Below, piece after piece: positions 33,166 through 41,483 of a DNA stretch of 64,000 nt. The stretch covers positions 1 through 64,000 of the forward strand of contig NZ_JAKNCT010000008.1 of the NCBI RefSeq assembly GCF_022134585.1, read 5' to 3'. The DNA comes from Mesosutterella porci. Lineage in GTDB: Bacteria > Pseudomonadota > Gammaproteobacteria > Burkholderiales > Burkholderiaceae_F. Within the stretch, counting starts at the first letter, position 1. Each line of letters opens with the position of its first letter. The notes under the pieces were generated by a model that saw only the letters and a list, made by a program, of their open reading frames with translations, ran no database searches and was not told the origin of the DNA. The translations under genes and the position numbers were made by a program.

Positions 33166-34677
33166 ATGAAATTGTTACAAAAAGTATCATCATTGCTTCT
33201 CCTGTCCCTCGCCCTGGCCGGAGCGGCAGCGGAGGAACTGCCCGCGGAGGTGCGGGCGGCCGTGCAGCGGGCCGGCCTGAGCCCGGAGGAATTCCACGCG
33301 GCGGCGGTGCCGCTCGGGCCGGGAGGGAGCGGGCTCGGGTGGAACGACAGGCAGCCCGTGCCGCCGGCCTCTGTCTTCAAAATCCTCACCACGGCCGCGG
33401 CGCTGGACCGCTACGGGCCCGCCGCATCCTGGAAAACTGTTTTCTACGTTCCCGCCGGGCCGGACAGCCGGGGGAGCGTGGGGGCGCTCTACATCCGCGC
33501 CTCGGGAGCCCCGTGGCTGCCGGTTCCCGCCTTCAGGGAGGCCCTGCTGAAGTTGCGATGGCTGGGGGTGCGCAGCATCGACGGGCCGGTGGTGGTGGAC
33601 CGTTCCGTCTTCGCCGAGCCGCCCGTTGATCCTTCGGCTTTCGACGGCCGGCCGGACCGGCCCTACAACCAGGGGCCCGACGCCCTTGCGCTGGCGCTCC
33701 AGTCGCTTTCCTTCACGTTCGTCCCGGACGAGGCCTCGGGGCAGGCCCGGGTGATAGCGGACTTTTCTCTGGCGGGCTACAGCACGCCGGCCGCCGTGGC
33801 GCTTGACGCGGGCTCTCCGTGTCCCTCGAATATCGGCACGGCCCTGCGGCCGCACTCCAACGGCGGCGGGCTGAGCTTTGAAGGCTCCTATCCTGCAGCC
33901 TGCGGGGCGCAGACCTGGAGCATGGTGCCGTTTCCGGAGGCTTCGGCGGACCGTTTCGACGAGGCGCTTTTCCGGTCGCTCTGGAGCGAGGCGGGAGGGA
34001 GCTGGACGGGGCGGCTGTCAACGGGACGGATTCCCGAGGGGCAGCGGGAGCTGCTGAGCCTGTCCTCGGAGAGTCTCGCAGATCTCATCAAGGCGACGAA
34101 CAAGGGCTCCATCAACCCGATGGCGAGAAGCCTTTTTCTGCTGCTGTCCGCAGACGAACCCGGGGGCGCGACCCTCAGGGCCTCGAGGCAGAGGCTGCTG
34201 AGCTGGCTTGAGGGGCTGGGCATCGACACAGCGGGGCTCGTGCCGGACAACGGCTCGGGGCTGTCGCGGCGGACCCGGGCTTCAGCGCGTCAGATTGCGC
34301 TGGCGCTCGCGGCAGAGTACCGCTCTCCCTGGGGGCCCGAGTTTATGTCGTCGCTGCCCATTGCGGGGCTGGACGGCACGATGAGAAGGCGGCCTGTGCC
34401 CGCCGGCACCGCGCGCATCAAGACCGGGTACCTGAGCGGCGTGCGGAGCGCAGCGGGATACGTGCGCTCGCGCAGCGGAATGCTCTATGCGCTCTGCGCG
34501 GTGATCGATTCGCCCCGGGCCGCGGAGGGCAGGCCTGCGATCGACGCGTTCCTTGCCTATTTCGCAAGCGGGCGGGCCGATCAGGAGGCTCCCCGCTTCA
34601 GTGCGGCGGCGAGCGCCTCGGGGGTGAGCAGTTCTGGCAGCACGTCCACCCGCCCGTCTCTTGAAATAACAAGATAA
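33166..34677 (+). CDS. dacB: D-alanyl-D-alanine carboxypeptidase/endopeptidase (PBP4, class C)
   Basis: Periplasmic serine peptidase trimming and opening peptidoglycan cross-links. 503 aa. Signal peptide MKLLQKVSSLLLLSLALAGA. Active-site motifs in order: SVFK in PPASVFKILTTAAALD (~residue 69), S-I-N in TNKGSINPMARSL (~319) and KTG in ARIKTGYLSGVRSAAGY (~418). Start at ATG 33166 because the signal peptide begins there; the frame extends to 33058 with unrelated residues that lie over the groESL promoter. The last 32 codons overlap the 3' end of the convergent dsbD-like gene and read as Ser/Ala-rich filler. Confidence 0.93.
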   Translation: MKLLQKVSSLLLLSLALAGAAAEELPAEVRAAVQRAGLSPEEFHAAAVPLGPGGSGLGWNDRQPVPPASVFKILTTAAALDRYGPAASWKTVFYVPAGPDSRGSVGALYIRASGAPWLPVPAFREALLKLRWLGVRSIDGPVVVDRSVFAEPPVDPSAFDGRPDRPYNQGPDALALALQSLSFTFVPDEASGQARVIADFSLAGYSTPAAVALDAGSPCPSNIGTALRPHSNGGGLSFEGSYPAACGAQTWSMVPFPEASADRFDEALFRSLWSEAGGSWTGRLSTGRIPEGQRELLSLSSESLADLIKATNKGSINPMARSLFLLLSADEPGGATLRASRQRLLSWLEGLGIDTAGLVPDNGSGLSRRTRASARQIALALAAEYRSPWGPEFMSSLPIAGLDGTMRRRPVPAGTARIKTGYLSGVRSAAGYVRSRSGMLYALCAVIDSPRAAEGRPAIDAFLAYFASGRADQEAPRFSAAASASGVSSSGSTSTRPSLEITR

Positions 34678-36746
34678 AGGGGAACGCCGCTGCGCCCGTA
34701 GCGGTTCAGCTCCCGAGAGATTTTCTCATCCCGGCTGGTCCAGTCCGCCGCCAGCCGCGCATAGCCGTAGCGGGCGAACAGCTGCCGGGCCTCGCTGGTG
34801 TTGACGACGGCCGCCTGATTCACCTGGCAGGTGACGCACCATGCGGCGGTGAAGTCGACGAAGACGGGCGAGCCCGAGGAGAGGGCCTCCTGAACCGCTT
34901 CCGGCGACCAGGCCTTCCAGCCCTGTGCGGCCTCTGAAGAGGCCGCGTTGAAGCGCCCGGCGCCGACAGCAACGACCAGGGCTGCGGCGACCGCCAGAGG
35001 GAAGGTGCTCCAGTAGCGGGCGCCTCTGCGGCCGCGCTGCGAAAGCCCCAGAAGCAGCAGCGCGAGCCCCGCAAGCAGCAGCGCCGCCACAGCGCAGGCA
35101 AGGCCCGGCAGGGAAACCTGCCGGCTCAGCACCCACAGCAGCCACAGGGCGGCCAGCCCGACAGGGACGGCCATCACGTGGCGCAGTGTTTCCATCCAAG
35201 CCCCGGGTCGCGGCAGCCGGCGCGTCCACCCGGGGAAAAGGGTGAGCAGCAGCCAGGGCAGCGACATGCCAAGCCCGAGGGAAAGAAATACGATGATCGA
35301 GACCGCGCCCGGCTGGGCGAGTGCGAAGCCGACCGCCGCGCCCATGAACGGGGCCGTGCAGGGGCTGGCGGCCACCACGGCGAGAATGCCGGTGAAGAAG
35401 CTGCCCGCGACGCCGCGCGCAGGGGTTTTCGAAGCCACCGCGCCGGCCGCGCGGGAACCGAAGGTGAATTCGTAAAGGCCTGCGAGATTGAGCGTGATGG
35501 CCCAGAAAAGAAGGGCGAGCAGGAGCACGACCAGGGGGTTCTGGAGCTGGAAGCCCCAGCCGATTTCCGAGCCCATCGCCTTCAGCGCAAGCAGCAGCGC
35601 CGACAGCGCCGCCATGGAGAGCAGCACCCCGGTGGTGAAGGCGAGCCCGTGGGGCAGGAGCCTGCGTTCGCCCGAGGCGCGGACGAGGCCGAGCATCTTA
35701 AGCGATAGAACCGGAAAGACGCAGGGCATCAGATTGAGAATGAGGCCGCCCAGGGCTGCGAAGAGGGCCGCGGAGGCGAGAGTGAGCCTTGAGGCCTCTC
35801 CGCCGGGAGAGCTCCCTGCAGGGGGCGCCTGTACGACGGGCGCCGGCTTTGGCAGCTGCGCCCCGGGCGGCAGGACCGCGGGCGTGATGTCGAGAGCGAA
35901 GGGGCGGCTGCGGCCGGTGCTGTCTTCGGCAAAGAGCACGCCGGAGATGCGGGCGGGCCCGCTCTTGAGCTTCGGGGACAGCCAGAGGGCGAGCCGGGCC
36001 TTTCCGCTGGCGGCGTCCCTGACCTGGGCCTTCGTCTCGTCGAGCAGTCCCGGCTGCTCGGGAATGAACTGCTGCGGCCGCAGGCCGTTTACCGCCGTGA
36101 GAAGCAGGACGCCGCGTCCGGCGGCGGCGCTCACGCCGTCCTTCAGAGGGCGGGGCGAGGCTTCAAGCGCCTGTCCGATGGCGCGGGCGTCTGCCGAGGC
36201 GGAGTCCGACGCGGCCACCGGCAGCGTGAGCAAGGCGCTCGCCTCGCCCGGGACGCACTGCTCCCGGCAGGCGATCCAGGACACGTGCACCGAGAGCTTC
36301 GCCTGGCCGCCCGCGTCCGGCGGTACAAAGGCCTGAAACGGATAGAGCGCGCGGCCAGAAACCGTGTAGCTCGTGATGCCCTGATCCGTGCGCGGCTCGG
36401 GAGCGGGCCAGCGGGGCCCGGAGACGCGCCACCCGGCGGGCAGGCTCCAGGCGAATTCGGTCGGGGCGCCTGCTTCTCCAGGGTTTTTCCAGTAGGTGTG
36501 CCAGCCCGGAGCGTGCCGCAGCTCCACGGCAAGCTGCAGGGGGCGGCCCGGCAGCGCCGCGGTTCGGTCCGCGAGCAGCCTCACGCGGACCGCCGCCTCC
36601 GGGGCGGTGGCGGCAGGCGTCGCCTGCGCCGCGGCTGAAGGCAGCGCGCCTGCGGCGGGCTGCTGGTGCTGGAACACGCCTGAGGCCGCGGCAGACAAGG
36701 ATGCGGCCAGCGCGAGTGCGGCAAATGCAGCGGGCAGTCCCTTCAT
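34581..36746 (-). CDS. Thiol:disulfide interchange reductase, DsbD/ScsB-like
   Basis: Carries electrons from cytoplasmic thioredoxin across the inner membrane to periplasmic thiol proteins. 721 aa: signal peptide (1–~21); an N-terminal strand-rich domain with the ScsB-type GWHTYWKNPGEAGAP (~81–95) and a Cys pair WIACREQC (C160, C164); about eight membrane helices (~320–590) with LNLMPCVFPVLS and AASPCTAPFMG; and a C-terminal thioredoxin domain with AAWCVTCQ. The N-terminal domain resembles ScsB more than classic DsbD. Its 3' end overlaps dacB on the other strand by 97 bases. hemL follows upstream on the same strand, 38 bases away. Confidence 0.9.
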   Translation of the reverse strand: MKGLPAAFAALALAASLSAAASGVFQHQQPAAGALPSAAAQATPAATAPEAAVRVRLLADRTAALPGRPLQLAVELRHAPGWHTYWKNPGEAGAPTEFAWSLPAGWRVSGPRWPAPEPRTDQGITSYTVSGRALYPFQAFVPPDAGGQAKLSVHVSWIACREQCVPGEASALLTLPVAASDSASADARAIGQALEASPRPLKDGVSAAAGRGVLLLTAVNGLRPQQFIPEQPGLLDETKAQVRDAASGKARLALWLSPKLKSGPARISGVLFAEDSTGRSRPFALDITPAVLPPGAQLPKPAPVVQAPPAGSSPGGEASRLTLASAALFAALGGLILNLMPCVFPVLSLKMLGLVRASGERRLLPHGLAFTTGVLLSMAALSALLLALKAMGSEIGWGFQLQNPLVVLLLALLFWAITLNLAGLYEFTFGSRAAGAVASKTPARGVAGSFFTGILAVVAASPCTAPFMGAAVGFALAQPGAVSIIVFLSLGLGMSLPWLLLTLFPGWTRRLPRPGAWMETLRHVMAVPVGLAALWLLWVLSRQVSLPGLACAVAALLLAGLALLLLGLSQRGRRGARYWSTFPLAVAAALVVAVGAGRFNAASSEAAQGWKAWSPEAVQEALSSGSPVFVDFTAAWCVTCQVNQAAVVNTSEARQLFARYGYARLAADWTSRDEKISRELNRYGRSGVPLYLVISRDGRVDVLPELLTPEALAAALKRGAS

Positions 36747-36784
36747 TTCCTGTCTTCCTCCCCCGTCCGGGACAGCCCGGCGGC

Positions 36785-38074
36785 TTACTGGCCGGCCTTG
36801 AGCGCGGCGAAGGCCTCGCGGGCCGCTTCGATGGTGTGGCTGATCTCCTTGTCCGTGTGGGCGATGGAGACAAACCCAGCTTCATAAGTGGAGGGCGCGA
36901 AATAGCAGCCGGCGTCGAGCATGTGGTGGAACCAGCGGCCGAAGGCTGCGGTGTCGGCCCGGGTGACTTCAGAGAAGCGCGTGGGCACTTTCGGCAGGAA
37001 GTAAAGGCCGAACATGCCGCCGCAGTAGTCGGCGCAGAACGGAACGCCCTCGCTTCGCGCGGCCTCGGTGAGGCCTTCGGTGAGCCTGCGGGAAATGGAG
37101 GTGAGGCGGTCGTAGAACCCGGGGGCCTGCACGAGCCTGAGCGTAGCCAGGCCCGCTGCGACCGCGACCGGGTTCCCGGACAGCGTGCCCGCCTGGTAGA
37201 CGGGGCCGAGCGGGGCCACCATGTTCATAATGTCCCGCCGCCCGCCGAAGGCGGAAACGGGCATGCCGCCGCCCACCACCTTGCCCAGCATGGTGAGGTC
37301 GGGCTTCACGCCGTAGACCGACTGAGCGCCGCCCAGCGCGACGCGGAATCCGGTCATGACCTCGTCGACGATCATCACGGCGCCGTATCGGGTGCACAGA
37401 TCGCGGATCGCATGGATGAACTCGGGTGAGCCCTTCACCATGTTCATGTTGCCGCCCACGGCCTCGACGATCACGCAGGCGATCTCGCTGCCGCAGCTCC
37501 TGAAGGTGTCCTCGAGCTGCTGGGGGTTGTTGTATTCGAGGACGATCGTGTCGGCGGTGACCCCGGCGGGGATGCCGGCTGAGCTCGGGTGCCCGAAGGT
37601 GAGCATGCCGCTGCCCGCCTTGACGAGCAGGCGGTCGGAATGCCCGTGGTAGCACCCCTCGAACTTGATCACCTTGCTGCGGCCCGTGAAGCCGCAGGCC
37701 AGCCTGATGGCGCTCATGCCGGCCTCTGTGCCGGAGGAGGCGAGGCGGACGGTCTCGATGGAGGGGACGAGCTTGCGGATTTCCTCGGCGATCAGGATTT
37801 CGGGTTCCGTCGCCGTTCCAAAAGTAAGCCCGCGGTCGCACGCCTCATGGACCGCCCGCAGGACCTCCGGGTTGCCGTGGCCGAGGATCATGGGGCCCCA
37901 GGAAAGGATGTAGTCGATGTACTTCTTTCCGGTCACATCCCACATGAAGGGCCCGGAGGCCTTCTGCATAAAGCGCGGAGAGCCGCCTACCGAGCGGAAA
38001 GCGCGGACGGGCGAGTTGACGCCGCCGGGGATGGAACGCTGCGCGCGTTCGAAAAGCTCATCATTGCGATCCAT
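36785..38074 (-). CDS. hemL: Glutamate-1-semialdehyde 2,1-aminomutase
   Basis: PLP enzyme making 5-aminolevulinate from glutamate semialdehyde in the C5 haem pathway. 429 aa. PLP lysine in [19 protein letters not shown] (~residue 267). Other motifs: [41 protein letters not shown] and [15 protein letters not shown] 38074. Upstream on the same strand is the PagP fusion gene, separated by a terminator. Confidence 0.97.
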   Translation of the reverse strand: MDRNDELFERAQRSIPGGVNSPVRAFRSVGGSPRFMQKASGPFMWDVTGKKYIDYILSWGPMILGHGNPEVLRAVHEACDRGLTFGTATEPEILIAEEIRKLVPSIETVRLASSGTEAGMSAIRLACGFTGRSKVIKFEGCYHGHSDRLLVKAGSGMLTFGHPSSAGIPAGVTADTIVLEYNNPQQLEDTFRSCGSEIACVIVEAVGGNMNMVKGSPEFIHAIRDLCTRYGAVMIVDEVMTGFRVALGGAQSVYGVKPDLTMLGKVVGGGMPVSAFGGRRDIMNMVAPLGPVYQAGTLSGNPVAVAAGLATLRLVQAPGFYDRLTSISRRLTEGLTEAARSEGVPFCADYCGGMFGLYFLPKVPTRFSEVTRADTAAFGRWFHHMLDAGCYFAPSTYEAGFVSIAHTDKEISHTIEAAREAFAALKAGQ

Positions 38075-38094
38075 GAAAATAGTCTTCTGAGTGA

Positions 38095-38131
38095 GAAAAA
38101 AGAAAGGGATCCCGGCTCAAGCCGGGATCCC
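38095..38131 (-). terminator. Terminator of the PagP fusion gene
   Basis: Perfect 11-bp stem GGGATCCCGGC/GCCGGGATCCC (38107–38117 and 38122–38132, approximate) with a TCAA loop. Read on the minus strand, the T-rich run TTTCTTTTTT follows it. Confidence 0.8.
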
Positions 38132-38180
38132 GGTATTTTAATAAAAGAGCCGGCGAGAGCGCGAGGCTTCGGGCTGCGCC

Positions 38181-39338
38181 TCAGAACGTTTTCCCGAGCG
38201 AGAGATTGAAGGAGGTCGGAGCGGGCCGGGCCGTCGCCTTGCCTGTGGTCACCTCGTCGTCGATGTGGTGAAAGCGCGGGAAGGCGGTCGTCATGTTGCC
38301 GGTCAGGTGGAATTCGCGGCTGAAGGCCCATGTAAATCCCACCTGCATGGCCGGATGGACGGAGTTTTTCGTGAGCCCGTCGCGGTGCAGGCTGGCGTAG
38401 CCGAGCCCCAGGCCGGCGAAGACGCGCAGGGCGTCAGTGGCATCGGCGTGGTACTGGCCGAAGAGATTGACTTGGGTCATGTCCCACTTGTGGCGCTTGT
38501 CGCCGTACCAGTAAGTGTTGTGCCGGGACCGTATCACGCCGAGGTCGGCCGCCCAGTGGCGATCGAAGTAGTGGCGCACGCCCGCGTTCCACCCGGCATC
38601 GGAGCTCATCGTCATGCCGTCCGGACTGCCCAGGTCGTTGTGCACCCAGGAGGCGCCGCCGTAAACAAGGTTGCTGCGGTTGAACCAGACGCTTTTCGGC
38701 GTGAGGGGCATCTCTCTGGACGAGCGGCTGTCAATCGCGATGGTGGAGAAAACGAAAAAGACGTTGGAGAACGGGATGTAGGTCATGTAGGCCCCGACGT
38801 TCTTCGTGCCGACGTTGACAAGGGGCAGGGGCGCGGGGATGGGCAGCCACATGTAATCCGCGCGGAAGGTCAGCCCAGCGAGGTAGCCCGCGCCGACATG
38901 CAGCCCCGTCTGGCCCACGTTCCAGCGGGACAGCCAGGCGTAGCCCAGGAAGGGCTCGGGCTTGTAGTGGGAGTCGGAGAAGACGATCGCGTAGGCGAGC
39001 CTTTCGTTGCCCCGGCTGTCGATCATGCTGCGGGCAAAGCCGCCGCCGAAGGGATAGGCATTCTCCTGGCTGCGATTGGAGTAGTCCCAGCGCGGATGCT
39101 CCGTGTACAGGGGCAGCACGAGATGGGTGTCGCCCCGGTCGACGAGCCTGCCGAAGCCGCGGCCCACGGATTTGAACCAGCCTGTGGCTCCCGGCTCGCG
39201 TTCGGAGTCGTCGACAAGGCCGGCGGGCGTAGTTTCGCTGATCGCGGACAGCGCCCTGGCCGCGAGGCCCTCGGCGGAAGCGGCCGCGCACAGACTGGAG
39301 AGTACGGCAAGAGGGATCAGTTTTTTTGCTGAGAACAT
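38181..39338 (-). CDS. PagP-type lipid A palmitoyltransferase fused to a second outer-membrane beta-barrel
   Basis: 385 aa, about twice PagP (~160–190). Signal peptide MFSAKKLIPLAVLSSLCAAAS. Residues ~52–202 match PagP: amphipathic GWFKSVGRGFGRLVD, then catalytic His81 in LYTEHPRWDY (PagP WHNRF), Asp122-Ser123 in VFSDSHYKPEPFLGYAW, and GAGYLAGLTFRADYMWLPIPAPLPL. PagP moves palmitate from phospholipid to lipid A. Residues ~215–385 add alternating strands (GWNAGVRHYF, VNLFGQYHAD, FAGLGLGYASLH, MQVGFTWAFS), ending LSLGKTF with a terminal Phe, the usual BAM signal. This part resembles an OmpW-like eight-strand barrel, but I am not sure of the family. The frame is open throughout, with no stop between the parts. 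Confidence 0.82.
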   Translation of the reverse strand: MFSAKKLIPLAVLSSLCAAASAEGLAARALSAISETTPAGLVDDSEREPGATGWFKSVGRGFGRLVDRGDTHLVLPLYTEHPRWDYSNRSQENAYPFGGGFARSMIDSRGNERLAYAIVFSDSHYKPEPFLGYAWLSRWNVGQTGLHVGAGYLAGLTFRADYMWLPIPAPLPLVNVGTKNVGAYMTYIPFSNVFFVFSTIAIDSRSSREMPLTPKSVWFNRSNLVYGGASWVHNDLGSPDGMTMSSDAGWNAGVRHYFDRHWAADLGVIRSRHNTYWYGDKRHKWDMTQVNLFGQYHADATDALRVFAGLGLGYASLHRDGLTKNSVHPAMQVGFTWAFSREFHLTGNMTTAFPRFHHIDDEVTTGKATARPAPTSFNLSLGKTF

Positions 39339-39403
39339 TTGCTGGCAGACAGGTCGAACGGCAAATCAAAAGGATATTGTATGCCAGCGCCCCGGCGGAG
39401 CGT

Positions 39404-39432
39404 TTGCTTCTTTTGAGATTTCTTCTTATAGT
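39404..39432 (+). promoter_or_regulatory. Promoter of rnpB
   Basis: TTGCTT (39404–39409), 17-base spacer, TATAGT (39427–39432). The RNA is expected to start ~8 bases later. It lies back-to-back with the PagP fusion gene, for which TACAAT on the minus strand (39381–39376) may be the -10. Confidence 0.8.
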
Positions 39433-39439
39433 GTGCCTC

Positions 39440-39757
39440 CGCACGGAGTTTCTCGGACGGCCGTGGACGGGCGGCCCAGCGGCCCCCGCCCGAGGAAAGT
39501 CCGGACTTCACAGGACACCGTAGCAGCTAACGGCTGCCCGCCGCGAGGCGCGGATCAGAGCAGCAGAGACGAGCCGATTCAGTTCGGGTGAAACGGGCAA
39601 TCTCTACGGGAAGCAACACTAAATAGGCAGCCGATGACCCTGTCCGGCGAGGCTGCGGGTAAGTGGCTAGAGCCCGGCCGCGAGGCCGGGACAAGACGAA
39701 TGGCCGTCACCGGGGCGACCCGGAACAAAATCCGGCTTATAGAGAAACTCCGTGCCC
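39440..39757 (+). ncRNA. rnpB: RNase P RNA (class A)
   Basis: Catalytic RNA that trims tRNA 5' ends. The ends pair as P1 (GCACGGAGTTTCTC with GAGAAACTCCGTGC). Conserved blocks are in order: GAGGAAAGTCCGGAC (CR-I), AGAGCAGCAGAGACGAGCCG, GGTGAAACGGGCAATCTCTAC, CACTAAATAGGCAGCC, GCGGGTAAGTGGCTAGAGCC and GACAAGACGAATGGCCGTC, and near the end CGGAACAAAATCCGGCTTAT (CR-V). About 318 nt; the ends are estimated from P1. Confidence 0.95.
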
Positions 39758-40152
39758 TTATCCATCGCTGCGGCGGACCCGGCGGTGTTAATCTTTTGGC
39801 CGCAGAAAAGAGACGTCTAATTTCTATAAAATCAAATCCCAATGATTTTGAAATGAAATTTTATGGCGTTTACGCCTTTTCGGCTCTTCGTGAAAATCCT
39901 TTTTCCGCTGTTTTCCCTTATGCAAGGAAAATTCCCGGGAATTAGCACCGGGGTGGTCAAACCCCCGTTTTCAGCGGGTTCCTGATATATTTTCATTTAA
40001 ACTTTTTCAACTGGTCAAACTCGTTTAAGATTCGCGATACGATTTTGCTCCAGCCGCAGGACGTTGCGCCAAGGGAGTCTTCCGGTTTTCAAGGGAAGGC
40101 GCTCCCCCGCGGCCGCCCCCGGAAATTTTTTAACTGACAGGCGGGACAGGTT
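39758..40152. other. Gap between rnpB and the dcw cluster; mraZ absent
   Basis: 395 bases without a convincing gene. The first half is AT-rich. CCGGGGTGGTCAAACCCCC at ~39950 and AACCCC…CGGGTT at ~39960 can form small hairpins. A weak promoter, TTTTCA (40004–40009), 16 bases, TAAGAT (40026–40031), could start dcw transcription. No MraZ-like ORF and none of the repeated GTGG-type MraZ boxes that I would expect. Confidence 0.5.
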
Positions 40153-41160
40153 TTGGAAAGCGCAGTTCATCAGGCAGGCTCGAAAGAGTTCGCCCATCGG
40201 CCGGTCCTTGCGGAGGAAACCCCGCGGGAGCTGGTGTGGAAGGCTGACGGCCTTTATGTGGATGCCACCTTCGGGCGCGGCGGGCACACGCGCCGCATTC
40301 TTGCGAGACTTTCCCCTGCCGGCAGGCTTTTCGCCTTTGACCGCGATCCCGAGGCAGTGGCAGCCGCCGCCTCGATCGTGGATCCCCGCTTCAGGATCAT
40401 TCATACTCCCTTTTCCCGCATGAGCGGCGAGCTGGCGGCCCGCGGCGTTGCGCCCGGCTCCGTGAGCGGCATCATGATGGACATCGGGGTTTCTTCTCCG
40501 CAGATCGACGATGCCTCGCGCGGTTTTTCCTTCCGCAGTGACGGCCCCCTCGATATGCGCATGGATACCTCTTGCGGCATGACGGCGGCGCAGTGGCTCG
40601 CCGGCGTGAAGGAGCAGGAGCTCGCCGAGACGATTTCCCGCTACGGCGAGGAGCGCTATGCGAGGCGCATCGCCCGCGCGATCGTCGCCGAGCGCGCGAA
40701 GGCGCCCGTCGACACGACCTTCAGGCTCGCCTCGATCGTGGAGGGGGCGGTGCCGAGAAGCCGCAGCGACAGCGCGCAGCATCCGGCCACCCGGACCTTC
40801 CAGGCGATACGCATCAGGATCAACGGAGAGCTTGACGAGCTGAGCGAGGCGCTGCGGCAGGCCGGGGAGCTGCTCGCGCCGGGCGGGCGGCTCGCAGTGA
40901 TCAGCTTCCACTCGCTCGAGGACCGGATTGTGAAAAGATTTTTCGAGGCGGCCGAGCATCCCGAAAGGGAGGTCGACCCGAGGCTGCCGCTGCGGCAGTC
41001 GGACCTTCCGAGCCCGCTGTTCGAACGGGTGCGGCGCATCCGTCCCGGCGAGGCCGAATGCGCAGCGAACCCCCGCGCCCGCTCGGCGACGCTGCGGGTG
41101 GGCGAGCGCAGCGCCGAGCCCTGGAGGGATCCGGAGAAAGTGCTGGGAGGCGGCAGATGA
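40153..41160 (+). CDS. rsmH: 16S rRNA (cytosine1402-N4)-methyltransferase
   Basis: Methylates N4 of C1402 in the ribosomal P site. 335 aa. SAM motifs: VDATFGRGGHTRRIL (~residues 39–53), FAFDRDPEA (~61), MMDIGVSSPQID (~113–124) and ISFHSLEDRIVKRFF. Start: TTG 40153 begins a slightly long N terminus; no ATG nearby fits the conserved HRPVLAEE beginning at residue ~15. First gene of the cluster; its TGA overlaps the ftsL ATG (ATGA). Confidence 0.94.
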   Translation: MESAVHQAGSKEFAHRPVLAEETPRELVWKADGLYVDATFGRGGHTRRILARLSPAGRLFAFDRDPEAVAAAASIVDPRFRIIHTPFSRMSGELAARGVAPGSVSGIMMDIGVSSPQIDDASRGFSFRSDGPLDMRMDTSCGMTAAQWLAGVKEQELAETISRYGEERYARRIARAIVAERAKAPVDTTFRLASIVEGAVPRSRSDSAQHPATRTFQAIRIRINGELDELSEALRQAGELLAPGGRLAVISFHSLEDRIVKRFFEAAEHPEREVDPRLPLRQSDLPSPLFERVRRIRPGEAECAANPRARSATLRVGERSAEPWRDPEKVLGGGR

Positions 41161-41483
41161 GCGGAGGGCGCTTCAGGGTCATCACGGTCGTGACGCTGGC
41201 GGGGGCCGCAGTCCTCTTCCTGAGCGGAATCTCTCTTGTCACGAGCCAGAGCAGGGTCCGGTCGCTCACCGCGCAGATCGAGCGGCTGCAAAACGAGAGC
41301 AAGCGGCTCAACGACGACGCGACGGATCTTTATATGGAGATTTCGCGCGCGGCCCTGCCCGGATACATCGCCACCGAGGCTGCGAAATCGGGGCTGCAGC
41401 CCGCGACGAGCCGCAACACGGTGACGCTCGAGTACAAGGAGCTGCCGCCGGTAAAGGGAAGCGGGGGGCTGAATCATGAATGA
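41157..41483 (+). CDS. ftsL: Cell division protein FtsL
   Basis: Bitopic division protein that works with FtsB/FtsQ to activate FtsWI. 108 aa: short cytoplasmic tail, one membrane helix (VITVVTLAGAAVLFLSGISL, ~residues 8–27) and a periplasmic coiled coil (SLTAQIERLQNESKRLND, ~36–53). Start ATG 41157 is chosen from the ATGA overlap with rsmH; the frame runs upstream to 41058 but that part lies inside rsmH. Overlaps ftsI by eight bases. Identification rests on position and topology. Confidence 0.88.
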   Translation: MSGGRFRVITVVTLAGAAVLFLSGISLVTSQSRVRSLTAQIERLQNESKRLNDDATDLYMEISRAALPGYIATEAAKSGLQPATSRNTVTLEYKELPPVKGSGGLNHE

